Origin: UBA7803 sp041690675
GTDB lineage: Bacteria > Pseudomonadota > Gammaproteobacteria > Pseudomonadales > Azotimanducaceae
Direction of reading: 5' to 3'
NCBI GenBank assembly: GCA_041690675.1
Contig: JAWLGU010000006.1
Coordinates: 1-64,000 of the forward strand
Length of the DNA: 64,000 nucleotides
Part shown: positions 34,059 to 41,999 of the stretch, one piece after another
Numbering within the stretch: position 1 is the first letter of the stretch
Layout of the letters: each line of letters starts with the position of its first letter
Position numbers and translations under genes: made by a program
Notes under the pieces: model-generated
Told to the model about the DNA's origin: nothing
What the model saw: only the letters and a program-made list of their open reading frames with translations
Databases searched by the model: none

Positions 34059-34645
34059 CAGATCTCCCGGCGCAGCTCTTGCAGGAGCGCCGCCATGGCC
34101 TGGCCCCTGTGGCTCCGCCGATTCTTCTCCGCCGCCGGCAGCTCGGCGGCGGTGCACTGGAGCTCGGGCAGGTAGAAATGGGGATCGTAGCCGAACCCCG
34201 CGTCGCCTCGGGGGGTGCGGACGATGACGCCGTGCCAGCGGGCGGTGGCGATGAGCGGCGCCGGGTCCTCCGGGTGGCGCAGGTACACCAGGGCGCAGAA
34301 GAAGTGGGCCGGCGGCCGCTCCAGGTCACCGAGGGCGGCGACGAGCTTGGCGTTGTTGGCCGCGGCATCGGCCTCCGCGCCCGCGTAGCGGGCGGAACGG
34401 ATACCGGGCGCGCCACCGAGAGCAGGCACCACCAGCCCGGAATCGTCCGCCAGGGCCGGAAGCCCCGATTCCCGGGCGGCGTGCCGGGCTTTTTCGAGGG
34501 CGTTCTCCACGAACGTCAGCCGCTCCTCCGGAGGCGGGACGATGCCCAGGGCGGCCTGGCTCTCCACGGTCACCCCGAGCGGTCCCAGCAGCGCCTGCAG
34601 CTCGTGCAGCTTGCCGGGGTTACCGCTGGCGAGGACGATTTTCAC
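34058..34645 (-). CDS. rdgB: XTP/dITP pyrophosphatase RdgB
   Basis: House-cleaning nucleotide pyrophosphatase that removes deaminated purine triphosphates. 195 residues, starting KIVLASGNPGKLHELQALL after a GTG preceded by GGGAGGGG. ENALEKARHAARESGLPALADDSGL and GFGYDPHFYLPELQCTAAEL are family hallmarks. The long open frame upstream is antisense to other genes and was rejected because GTG here gives the normal N-terminus. Overlaps hemW and the DUF4426 gene by 4 bp each. Confidence 0.96.
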   Translation of the reverse strand: MKIVLASGNPGKLHELQALLGPLGVTVESQAALGIVPPPEERLTFVENALEKARHAARESGLPALADDSGLVVPALGGAPGIRSARYAGAEADAAANNAKLVAALGDLERPPAHFFCALVYLRHPEDPAPLIATARWHGVIVRTPRGDAGFGYDPHFYLPELQCTAAELPAAEKNRRSHRGQAMAALLQELRREI

Positions 34646-35079
34646 CGCCCCTCCCAGTACATCTTCTGACTGAACTCCAGCCGATGGCGGGCGCCGTCGG
34701 GGGTCAGGATGTCGATGAGAAATCGCAGCACCTCGCGGTCGCTGTGTGCGACCTCCGCCAGATGGTAGACGGCCTCGCCCTCCACCACCTGCCGCAGCGC
34801 GAGGGGCTGCTCCTGGCCCAGCAGATTCCTCACCACGCCGGAGACCTGCGCCGCCACCGCGGTGCCGTCGGCGTCGAGGACCGAAACGTTGAGCAGCGCC
34901 CGGTCGCGGGCGCGAACCACCCGATACCGGGCCGCGACCTCGGGGGTGAGAAACAGCGTAGGCACCAGGCTGTAGTGCGCCTGGTAGTCGCCGATGGGCT
35001 GCATCTGCTCCGCCACCGCGTTCACGGCGGCCAACCACAAGGTCAGCATGGCCCACGCCAGGCTCCGCGGCCGGTTCAC
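34642..35079 (-). CDS. DUF4426 family periplasmic protein
   Basis: 145 residues from a GTG at 35079 that overlaps the metW TGA (GTGA). Residues 1-28 look like a signal peptide (LAWAMLTLWLAAVNAVAEQ). The mature part (GDYQAHYSLVPTLFLTPEVAARY, LNVSVLDADG) matches the DUF4426 pattern. Genes of this family recur between metW and rdgB in pseudomonads and relatives; their function is unknown. A longer upstream frame runs antisense to metW and is not coding. Confidence 0.85.
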   Translation of the reverse strand: MNRPRSLAWAMLTLWLAAVNAVAEQMQPIGDYQAHYSLVPTLFLTPEVAARYRVVRARDRALLNVSVLDADGTAVAAQVSGVVRNLLGQEQPLALRQVVEGEAVYHLAEVAHSDREVLRFLIDILTPDGARHRLEFSQKMYWEGR

Positions 35080-35714
35080 GGGCGAACCCCCGTCGCGGCC
35101 GGGCCGTCCAGCCGGCCGCCGAGCCGGCGGCCAAGCCGGTAGAAGGCGTAGGTGCCGAAAAAGTTGGGAAAGCGGTTCATGAGTGGCCGACTGACGTGGT
35201 TCGCGTCTACCACGAACCGTTCGATGATCTCGAAGCCCTTGTTCTGGCACAGCATCTCGAAGTCGTCGAAGGTGCATAGGTGGATGTTGGGAGTGTCGTA
35301 CCAGGTGTGCGGCAGGTGTCGGGCTACCGGCATGCGGCCGCGCAGGGTGAGCTGCATACGGCAGCGCCAGTGGCCGAAGTTGGGGAACGTCACCACGCAT
35401 TCTCGCCCTACCCGCAGCATCTCGTCCAGCATGACGTGGGGCTTGCGCACGGACTGCAGGGTCTCCGTCATCACCACCATGTCGAAGCTGTCGTCAGGAA
35501 AGTTGGCCAGGCCTTCGTCCAGGTTCTGCTCGATGACGTTCACGCCGTTCTTCAGGCACGTGGTGATGTTGGCTGGGTCGATCTCCAGGCCGTAGCCGTT
35601 CACCGCCTTGTTGCTCTGAAGGTAGGCCAGCAGGTCGCCGGTGCCGCAGCCGAGGTCCAGGACCCGGGAGCCCGCTTTCACCAGCTCGGCGATGATGGCC
35701 AGATCAGCGCGCAT
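35076..35714 (-). CDS. metW: methionine biosynthesis protein MetW
   Basis: 212-residue methyltransferase-fold protein that acts with MetX; in related bacteria the MetX-MetW pair forms the active homoserine acyltransferase. VLDLGCGTGDLLAYL is the SAM-type motif, followed by DSFDMVVMTETLQSVRKP and PNFGHWRCRMQLTLRGRMPV. The ATG overlaps the metX end by 11 bp. DUF4426, rdgB and hemW follow. Confidence 0.94.
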   Translation of the reverse strand: MRADLAIIAELVKAGSRVLDLGCGTGDLLAYLQSNKAVNGYGLEIDPANITTCLKNGVNVIEQNLDEGLANFPDDSFDMVVMTETLQSVRKPHVMLDEMLRVGRECVVTFPNFGHWRCRMQLTLRGRMPVARHLPHTWYDTPNIHLCTFDDFEMLCQNKGFEIIERFVVDANHVSRPLMNRFPNFFGTYAFYRLGRRLGGRLDGPAATGVRP

Positions 35715-36912
35715 GGCTCGTTCCGTCCTGGCTGCTCGGCGACGCCTGCTCCAAGCAGCCGGCGCCGGTGCTCACTTCGTCCGCCAGCCGGTCCAGGTAC
35801 GCCCGAAGCACGTCCAGGTACCGGGGTACCGGCAGCAGAAAGGCATCGTGCCCGTGCTCGGTGTCGATGATGGCGCTGGCCACGTTCTTGCGCGCCTCCA
35901 CCAGGGCGTCCACCAGTTCCTTGGACCGCTCCACCGAGAATCGCCAGTCGGTGGTGAAAGACACCACCAGGAACCGGCAGCGCGCGTGGGCGAGCGCGGC
36001 CACCAGGTCGTCGCCGTGCTCTGCCGCGGGATCGAAAAGGTCCAGGGCCCGGGTCATCAGCACGTAGGTGTTGGCATCGAAGCTGCGGGAGAACGATCGG
36101 CCCTGATAGTGGAGGTAGCTCTCCACCTGGAACTCCACGTCGCGCCCGAGCCGCAGGTCGCCGGACTTCAGCTCGCGACCGAACTTCTGCCGCATGCCGT
36201 CGTCCGACAGGTACGTCACGTGGCCCACCATGCGCGCGAGCATCAGGCCCAGGTCGGGATTCACCCCGTGCTCCCGGTAGTGGCCGCCGTGGAACTGCGG
36301 GTCGGACATGATGGCCTGCCGGGCGATCTCGTTGAACGCGATGTTCTGCGCCGACAACCGGGAGGCGCTGGCGATGAGCACGGCGGCACGAAGACGCTCG
36401 GGGTGGTCGATGGCCCATTGCATGGCCTGCATGCCGCCCAGGCTGCCCCCCACCACCGCCGCGAACTGCTCGATTCCAAGGTGATCGGCCAGCATGGCCT
36501 GGCTGCGCACCCAGTCGCGCACCGTCACCGTGGGGAAGTCGGGTCCGAAGCGCCGGCCGGTGCGGGGGTCGACGCTGGTAGGCCCGGTGCTGCCGTGGCA
36601 GCCCCCGAGGTTGTTCGGGCACACCACGAAGAAGCGGCTGGTGTCGATGGGCTTGCCAGGGCCGACGCAGGTTTCCCACCAGCCGGGCTTGCGGTCGTCC
36701 AGGCTCTGATATCCGGCCGCGTGATGGTTGCCGGAGAGGGCGTGACAGACGAGCACGGCGTTGCTGCGGGCCTCATTCAGGCGCCCGTAGGTTTCATAGA
36801 CGAGCTGGAATCCCGGCAGGCTGTCGCCGCACTGCAGCGCGAACGTCGCGTCGCTTTCGAAGATGTGAGGTTCGACCAGGCCCACCGAGTCGGCAGGCAG
36901 AGTATCCGGCAT
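35704..36912 (-). CDS. metX: homoserine O-acyltransferase MetX
   Basis: First committed step of methionine synthesis, activating homoserine; alpha/beta hydrolase fold with Ser nucleophile in VVGGSLGGMQAMQW and a C-terminal His in TEHGHDAFL. 402 residues. It could use acetyl- or succinyl-CoA: MetX proteins paired with MetW in gammaproteobacteria often prefer succinyl-CoA, so this is not settled by the sequence. Follows yggT across a 210 bp gap that contains the heptad repeat element. Confidence 0.94.
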   Translation of the reverse strand: MPDTLPADSVGLVEPHIFESDATFALQCGDSLPGFQLVYETYGRLNEARSNAVLVCHALSGNHHAAGYQSLDDRKPGWWETCVGPGKPIDTSRFFVVCPNNLGGCHGSTGPTSVDPRTGRRFGPDFPTVTVRDWVRSQAMLADHLGIEQFAAVVGGSLGGMQAMQWAIDHPERLRAAVLIASASRLSAQNIAFNEIARQAIMSDPQFHGGHYREHGVNPDLGLMLARMVGHVTYLSDDGMRQKFGRELKSGDLRLGRDVEFQVESYLHYQGRSFSRSFDANTYVLMTRALDLFDPAAEHGDDLVAALAHARCRFLVVSFTTDWRFSVERSKELVDALVEARKNVASAIIDTEHGHDAFLLPVPRYLDVLRAYLDRLADEVSTGAGCLEQASPSSQDGTSHAR

Positions 36913-36976
36913 CAGTGCCCAGGTCCCGGGACCACGAAAAGGGACGGCGAGTCTAATGCAAAGCGCATTCAGCTAA

Positions 36977-37109
36977 CAGCTTTCGGCTATCGGCTATCGG
37001 CTATCGGCTATCGGCTATCGGCGATCGGCAGGAGGGTCGGCGCGAGATTCTCGCGTTACCGTTCTTGCTGAAAGCTGAAAGCTGAAAGCTGAAAGCTGAA
37101 AGCTGAAGC
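36977..37109. repeat. structured heptad repeat element, copy 2 (yggT-metX gap)
   Basis: Five exact CGGCTAT heptads (36984-37018) preceded by CAGCTTT and followed by CGGCGAT and CGGCAGG, then AGG and a 28-base core (37036-37063) with hairpin CGCGAGA/TCTCGCG, centred at 37048. Then CTTGCTGA and five exact CTGAAAG heptads (37068-37102). The right heptads are the reverse complement of CTTTCAG, so the two arms can pair with a G:U and an A:A per seven. Same core length and AGATTC position as the copy near 25187. Confidence 0.8.
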
Positions 37110-37122
37110 GGACCGCTGATCG

Positions 37123-37674
37123 CTAAAAAAACGACATGAACACCTGGGGCAGCATGCGCTCGAGCAACCCGAGTATGAGGAACACCACGATGGGCGAGAA
37201 GTCGAGCCCGCCCAAGGGCGGCAGCAGCCGCCGGGCCGGCGCCAGGAGCGGCTCCGTGATCTGCTGCAGCAGGGCCAGCGCGGGGTGGTAGTTACCTGGG
37301 GCGATCCAGCCGGCGATGATGACGATGAGAATCGACCACCAGAATATGTGGATGGTCAGCATGAGCACCTGCAGCACGGCGGAGGCGAGGATGATGGACA
37401 CGCCGCCCACGTAGCCGCCGTTCAGCGCGGCCAGGGACATGATGCGCAGAACCTCCACCGCGGCTGCGCCGATGAACGATGCGAAGTCGAGATTGCGGTA
37501 GCCCGGCAGCACCATGCGCAGCGGGCGCAGTACCGGGTCCGTGGCTTTCACCAGACCCTGGGAGATGGGGTTGTAGAAATCGACCCGGCAGGCCTGCAGG
37601 AGAAAACGCGCCACGAACAGGAAGGAAACGATCTGGAGAACGAAGTTGACCAGGTAGTTGAGCGCGTCGTTCAT
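37123..37674 (-). CDS. yggT: YggT family membrane protein
   Basis: 183 residues with two repeats of the YggT fold: about four hydrophobic stretches, with RFLLQACRVDFYNPISQGLVKATDPVLRPLRMVLP and a second copy WIAPGNYHPALALLQQITEPLLAPARRLLPP. Inner-membrane protein of unsettled function, linked by co-occurrence to proC and yggS. ATG overlaps the proC stop (ATGA). Confidence 0.93.
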   Translation of the reverse strand: MNDALNYLVNFVLQIVSFLFVARFLLQACRVDFYNPISQGLVKATDPVLRPLRMVLPGYRNLDFASFIGAAAVEVLRIMSLAALNGGYVGGVSIILASAVLQVLMLTIHIFWWSILIVIIAGWIAPGNYHPALALLQQITEPLLAPARRLLPPLGGLDFSPIVVFLILGLLERMLPQVFMSFF

Positions 37675-38477
37675 GATTGACCGAATTCCTCCGCTAGTTC
37701 CTTCGCCCGCTGGGCCGCCCCCGCCACCGCACGCTCGATGGCGGCGCGCGTTCCGGCGGCGTCCAGTATAGACAGCGCGCGCTCCGTGGTCCCGCCCGGG
37801 GACGTCACGTTGGCCCTGAGCCGGCCGGGCGGCGTACCGCTTTCCCGGGCCATGCGGGCCGCGCCGAGGGCGGTTTCCAAAGTCAGCGTGGTGGCGCTGG
37901 CGCGGTCCAGTCCCAGGGACTCGCCGGCGGCGATCATCGCTTCCATGAGATAGAAGAAGTAGGCGGGCCCGCTGCCGGAGACCGCCGTGACGGCATCGAG
38001 CAAGGCTTCCGACTCCACCCACAGGGTAGCCCCTGCCGCCCCGAGCACCGAATCGGCCATGGCGCGCTGCCGAGGCGAAACGTAGCCGTTGGCGTACATG
38101 CCGGTGATGCCGGCGCGCAGCAAAGCCGGGGTGTTGGGCATGCAGCGGACGATGGCGGTGGCGGGCGGAGTCCAGGCTTCCAGGGCGGAAAGCGGTACCC
38201 CGGCGGCGATGGATATCAGCAGTTGCCCTTCGGCCGGCTCCAGCGGCTTCAGCACCGCGCCGAGCACCTGGGGTTTCACAGCCAGCACCACGACGTCTGC
38301 GCCGCTGACGGTGGCCCGATTGTCGTCGAAGGTGGCGACGCCGAGGCGGGCCAGCTGATCGCGCTGCCGCTCGTCCGGATCGCTGGCGCGAATGCGTTCG
38401 GCGGCCGTGCCCGCCGCCAGCAGGCCGCTGATCAGGCTGCGGGCCATGTTGCCGGCGCCGATGAAGGCGAGACTCAT
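37671..38477 (-). CDS. proC: pyrroline-5-carboxylate reductase
   Basis: Last step of proline synthesis. 268 residues from the ATG at 38477, which gives MSLAFIGAGNMARSLISGL with the Rossmann GxGxM motif near the start; an ATG at 38498 adds seven residues and cannot be excluded, as neither has a strong ribosome site. SGSGPAYFFYLMEAM and VTSPGGTTERAL are family hallmarks. Between yggS and yggT, the usual order. Confidence 0.95.
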   Translation of the reverse strand: MSLAFIGAGNMARSLISGLLAAGTAAERIRASDPDERQRDQLARLGVATFDDNRATVSGADVVVLAVKPQVLGAVLKPLEPAEGQLLISIAAGVPLSALEAWTPPATAIVRCMPNTPALLRAGITGMYANGYVSPRQRAMADSVLGAAGATLWVESEALLDAVTAVSGSGPAYFFYLMEAMIAAGESLGLDRASATTLTLETALGAARMARESGTPPGRLRANVTSPGGTTERALSILDAAGTRAAIERAVAGAAQRAKELAEEFGQS

Positions 38478-38508
38478 GTCGTTCACGTGGATCTCCATTG
38501 TTCGATGA

Positions 38509-39201
38509 CTAGAGACGCGGACCGAAGACGGCGGTGCCCACGCGCACGTGGGTCGCTCCGGCGGCGATGGCTTCGCGGAAGTCGCCGCTCATGCCCATGG
38601 AGAGCGTGTCCCAGGGGTCGGGCGCCTGGGGGGCCAGCTCGGCGAACAGGGCCGCCAGCCGGCGGTAGCCGGCAAGTGGCGCCGTGTCCCGGCGCAGGAT
38701 GGTCATCAGGCCCCGGACCCGCAGCCGCGGCAGACCCGCCACCTGCGCCAGCAGGCGTGGCGCGTCCTCGGGATCCACCCCGGCCTTGGCGGGGTCCTCG
38801 TCGATGTTGACCTGCAGGGTCACGTCGAGGATCTTGTCGGGCGGACACTGGGCCGACAGGCGCTCGGCGATGCGGGGCCGGGAGACGGTGTGCACCCAAT
38901 GGAAGTGCTCGGCGATGAGCCGGGTTTTGTTCGATTGGATCGCGCCGATGAAATGCCAGGCGACGTCGACGTCTTCCAGCGCGCGGATCTTGTCCACCGC
39001 TTCCTGCAGATAGTTCTCGCCGAAATCACGGCACCCGGCGGCGGCTGCGTGACGGATCTCCTCCGCGGTGCGGGTCTTCGACACGGCCACCAGATGCACG
39101 TCGGCCGGGTCGCGCCCGCACGCCCGCGCGGCGTCGGCGATCTGGTTCTCGACTTCCTGGAGCCGGTGCGAGATTCGCTGGGCGATGGACTGCAAGCTCA
39201 T
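38509..39201 (-). CDS. yggS: pyridoxal phosphate homeostasis protein (YggS/PLPBP)
   Basis: 230-residue single-domain alanine-racemase-like barrel that binds PLP without known catalysis; maintains PLP and amino acid balance. The PLP lysine lies in LVAVSKTRTAEEI near residue 40; FGENYLQEAVDKI, WHFIGAIQSNKTRLIAEHF and LSMGMSGDFREAIAAGATHVRVGTAVFG are hallmarks. It is divergent from pilT across 134 bp, as in other gammaproteobacteria. Confidence 0.96.
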   Translation of the reverse strand: MSLQSIAQRISHRLQEVENQIADAARACGRDPADVHLVAVSKTRTAEEIRHAAAAGCRDFGENYLQEAVDKIRALEDVDVAWHFIGAIQSNKTRLIAEHFHWVHTVSRPRIAERLSAQCPPDKILDVTLQVNIDEDPAKAGVDPEDAPRLLAQVAGLPRLRVRGLMTILRRDTAPLAGYRRLAALFAELAPQAPDPWDTLSMGMSGDFREAIAAGATHVRVGTAVFGPRL

Positions 39202-39335
39202 GGTGCCAACCTCGTCGCAGATTTCGCACCTGCCCGGCGAGGGGGCGATGACGGCGTAGTTAATCCCAAGACCGGATAATACTATAGGTGCGGGTACGTT
39301 ACGGACATCCCGCGAGCAGCAGACAGGGACGGCTC
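39202..39335. promoter_or_regulatory. divergent promoter region, yggS and pilT
   Basis: 134 bp between two divergent genes. The one AT-rich stretch is GATAATACTATAGG at 39275-39288, with TACTAT at 39280-39285 on the plus strand and TATAGT/TTATCC on the minus strand. No well-spaced -35 boxes match, so only the region is called. Confidence 0.35.
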
Positions 39336-40370
39336 ATGGACATCACCGAACTCCTCGCGTTCAGCGCCAAGCAGGGCGCTTCCGACCTCCACCTCTCGGC
39401 GGGCCTGCCGCCCATGATCCGTGTCGACGGTGACGTGCGGCGCATCAACCTGCCGCCGCTGGAGCATCAGGAAGTGCACGCGCTGATCTACGAGATCATG
39501 AACGACAAGCAGCGCAAGGACTACGAGGAATTCCTGGAAACGGACTTCTCCTTCGAGGTTCCCGGGGTCGCGCGCTTCCGGGTCAATGCCTTCAACCAGA
39601 ACCGCGGCGCCGGCGCCGTGTTCCGGACCATTCCCTCCAAGGTGCTCACCATGGAAGACCTGGGGATGGGTCAGGTGTTCAAGGACGTGTCCATGACGCC
39701 CCGTGGGCTGGTGCTGGTGACCGGGCCCACCGGCTCGGGCAAGAGCACGACCCTGGCGGCCATGATCGACTTCATCAACGACAACCGCTACGACCACATC
39801 CTCACCATCGAGGATCCCATCGAGTTCGTCCACGAGAGCAAGAAGTGCCTGGTGAACCAGCGCGAGGTGCACCGGGACACCCACGGCTTCAACGAAGCCT
39901 TGCGCTCGGCGCTCAGGGAAGACCCGGACATCATTCTGGTGGGCGAGATGCGCGACCTGGAGACCATCCGCCTGGCGCTGACCGCCGCCGAGACCGGTCA
40001 CCTGGTGTTCGGTACCCTGCACACCACGTCCGCGGCCAAGACCATCGACCGGGTCATCGACGTGTTCCCCGCCGAAGAGAAGGACATGGTGCGCTCCATG
40101 CTCTCGGAGTCGCTGCAGGCGGTTATCTCCCAGACCCTGCTGAAGCGGGTCAACGGCGGCCGGGTCGCCGCCCACGAGATCATGATCGGCACCCCGGCGA
40201 TCCGTAATCTCATTCGCGAAGACAAGGTGGCGCAGATGTACTCCGCCATTCAGACGGGCGCGTCCTACGGCATGCAGACGCTCGATCAATGCCTGCAGGA
40301 TCTGGTGGCGAAGCGCACCATCACCCGGGACACCGCCCGGGAAAAGGCCAAGATGCCGGAGAAATTCTAA
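39336..40370 (+). CDS. pilT: type IV pilus retraction ATPase PilT
   Basis: Hexameric ATPase that depolymerises type IV pili for twitching and DNA uptake. 344 residues from the ATG at 39336 (after GGGACGG); MDITELLAFSAKQGASDLHLSAG is the family opening, so ATG at 39288 was rejected. Walker A GPTGSGKSTT, Asp box, Walker B ILVGEMRDLETIR, and a His box with LVFGTLHTT. AIRNLIRE near the C-terminus is the PilT retraction motif. pilU follows 25 bp later. Motor partner for the Chp cluster downstream. Confidence 0.97.
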   Translation: MDITELLAFSAKQGASDLHLSAGLPPMIRVDGDVRRINLPPLEHQEVHALIYEIMNDKQRKDYEEFLETDFSFEVPGVARFRVNAFNQNRGAGAVFRTIPSKVLTMEDLGMGQVFKDVSMTPRGLVLVTGPTGSGKSTTLAAMIDFINDNRYDHILTIEDPIEFVHESKKCLVNQREVHRDTHGFNEALRSALREDPDIILVGEMRDLETIRLALTAAETGHLVFGTLHTTSAAKTIDRVIDVFPAEEKDMVRSMLSESLQAVISQTLLKRVNGGRVAAHEIMIGTPAIRNLIREDKVAQMYSAIQTGASYGMQTLDQCLQDLVAKRTITRDTAREKAKMPEKF

Positions 40371-40395
40371 AAGCCACGTCGCGCGGGAGAACTCG

Positions 40396-41541
40396 ATGGA
40401 ATTCGACAAGCTGCTCAAACTGGTGGTGGAGAAGGGAGCCTCGGACCTGTTCGTCACCGCCGGCAAGCCCCCGATGCTGAAGATCAACGGCAAACTCTAC
40501 AGCGCTGGGAAGAACGATCTCTCCCCCGAGCAGTCCCGGGACATGGTGCTCGGGGTTATGAACAAGGATCAGCAGGAGGCGTTCCTGAGGGACCGGGAGT
40601 GCAACTTCGCCATCAACACCGCGGGGCTCGGCCGGTTCCGGGTGAGCGCGTTCTATCAGCGCAACCTCGTGGGCATGGTGCTCCGGCGCATCGAGGTGAA
40701 CATTCCCCGGGTGTCCGACCTGCAGCTCCCGCCCATCATCGAAGATCTGGCCATGACCAAACGGGGGCTGATCATCTTCGTCGGGGCCACCGGCACCGGC
40801 AAGTCCACGTCCCTGGCGGCCATGATCGGGCACCGCAACGCGCACTCGTCAGGCCACATCATCAGCATCGAGGACCCCATCGAGTTCATCCATCAGCACC
40901 AGGGCTGCATCATCACCCAGCGCGAAGTGGGCGTGGACACGGAAAGCTTCGAGGTGGCGCTGAAGAACACGCTGCGCCAGGCGCCGGACGTGATCATGAT
41001 CGGCGAGGTGCGAACCCGGGAGACCATGGAGCATGCCGTGGCCTTCGCGGAGACCGGCCACCTGTGCCTTTGCACGCTGCACGCCAACAACGCGAACCAG
41101 GCCCTGGACCGGATCATTCACTTCTTCCCCAGCGACCGCCACGATCAGGTGTGGATGGACCTGTCGCTGAACCTGAAGGCCATGGTGGCTCAGCAGCTCG
41201 TTCCCACGGTGGACGGCCAGGGCCGCCGGGCTGCCATCGAGGTGCTCATCAACACGCCGCTCGTAGCGGATCACATCCGCAAGGGGGAGGTGCATCTGTT
41301 GAAGGAGCTCATGGCCAAGTCCACCGAGCAGGGCATGCAGACATTCGACCAGGCCCTCTACAAGCTCTACAGCGAGGCGGAGATCACCTACGAGTCGGCC
41401 CTCGCCCATGCGGACTCGCCCAACGATCTGCGGCTGATGATCAAGCTGGGCTCTGACGCCAATCCGGATCCCATGGCGGCGGTGGCCGGCCTCAAGCTGG
41501 AGGAAGACGACGCCCCCGGGGGCATGCGCTACCGGCGCTAG
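40396..41541 (+). CDS. pilU: type IV pilus PilU ATPase
   Basis: PilT paralogue and accessory retraction ATPase. 381 residues with Walker A GATGTGKSTS, Walker B VIMIGEVRTRETM and CLCTLHANNANQALDRI. The PilT-type AIRNLIRE motif is replaced by a PLVADHIRKGEVHLLKELM segment, which distinguishes PilU. ATG after GGGAGA. The stop codon lies in an 18 bp tandem duplication. Convergent with ruvX. Confidence 0.96.
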   Translation: MEFDKLLKLVVEKGASDLFVTAGKPPMLKINGKLYSAGKNDLSPEQSRDMVLGVMNKDQQEAFLRDRECNFAINTAGLGRFRVSAFYQRNLVGMVLRRIEVNIPRVSDLQLPPIIEDLAMTKRGLIIFVGATGTGKSTSLAAMIGHRNAHSSGHIISIEDPIEFIHQHQGCIITQREVGVDTESFEVALKNTLRQAPDVIMIGEVRTRETMEHAVAFAETGHLCLCTLHANNANQALDRIIHFFPSDRHDQVWMDLSLNLKAMVAQQLVPTVDGQGRRAAIEVLINTPLVADHIRKGEVHLLKELMAKSTEQGMQTFDQALYKLYSEAEITYESALAHADSPNDLRLMIKLGSDANPDPMAAVAGLKLEEDDAPGGMRYRR

Positions 41542-41570
41542 GGCGCCGGCGGGCGCTAGGGCGCCGGCGG
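41535..41570 (+). repeat. 18 bp tandem duplication across the pilU stop
   Basis: GCGCTAGGGCGCCGGCGG occurs twice in a row at 41535-41552 and 41553-41570, followed by a partial third copy GCGCT. The first copy includes the pilU stop codon TAG, so the second copy is downstream untranslated sequence. Confidence 0.85.
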
Positions 41571-41577
41571 GCGCTGA

Positions 41578-41597
41578 ACCGGCACGGTTGCGCCGGT
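41578..41597. terminator. weak bidirectional hairpin between pilU and ruvX
   Basis: ACCGGC at 41578-41583 pairs with GCCGGT at 41592-41597 around an eight-base loop. It sits between convergent gene ends but has no T-tract on either side, so an intrinsic terminator is only a guess. Confidence 0.3.
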
Positions 41598-41600
41598 CAG

Positions 41601-41999
41601 CTACTTGCGGTGGGCGTCCAGCCAGGTTTCGGCGATGAGGGCCGCGGCCATGGCGTGGTCCCCGCCCTGCTCCGCGGCGGCCCGGGTGGTGAGGCGCTCG
41701 TCCACCAGGTCGGTGGGAAGTCCCGTGCGCCGCGCCAGGGTGGCGGCGAACTTCCGGGCCCGCTCGGACATCTCGCTTTCGCTGGCGTCCATGTTCAGGG
41801 GCAATCCCACCAGCAGGCGGATGGGCCGCCACTCGCCGACCAGCTTCTCGATCTCGGGCCAGCGCGGCCGGCCGTCTCGCGCGTTCAGGGTGGCAAGCGG
41901 GTTGGCGGTGGCGGTCACGGTCTGACCGGCGGCCACGCCGATGTGGCGCAAGCCGAAATCGAAGGCCAGGACGTAGCCGCTGCGGGGCGTGGCGATCAG
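41601..41999 (-). CDS. ruvX: Holliday junction resolvase-like protein RuvX (YqgF), probable CTG start
   Basis: 132-residue RNase H-fold protein acting in pre-16S rRNA maturation (or recombination). The N-terminal catalytic Asp lies in VLAFDFGLRHIGVA, and the C-terminal segment VDERLTTRAAAEQGGDHAMAAALIAETWLDA supplies the others. The TTG within FDFGLRH (41951) would delete the catalytic Asp. The frame has no ATG or GTG upstream before algH; the start is best placed at CTG 41999, whose last two bases begin the algH TGA (CTGA), after GGCGGGG. Last gene of gshB-tonB-algH-ruvX. Confidence 0.88.
   Translation of the reverse strand: MIATPRSGYVLAFDFGLRHIGVAAGQTVTATANPLATLNARDGRPRWPEIEKLVGEWRPIRLLVGLPLNMDASESEMSERARKFAATLARRTGLPTDLVDERLTTRAAAEQGGDHAMAAALIAETWLDAHRK

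Noticed and set aside
36984..37102. CRISPR-like array from short regular repeats
   Set aside because: The units are 7 bp in direct tandem with no spacers, and the right side is an inverted version; no cas genes nearby.
41601..41951. ruvX starting at TTG 41951
   Set aside because: This would remove the catalytic Asp of LAFDFG, so the gene must begin further upstream.
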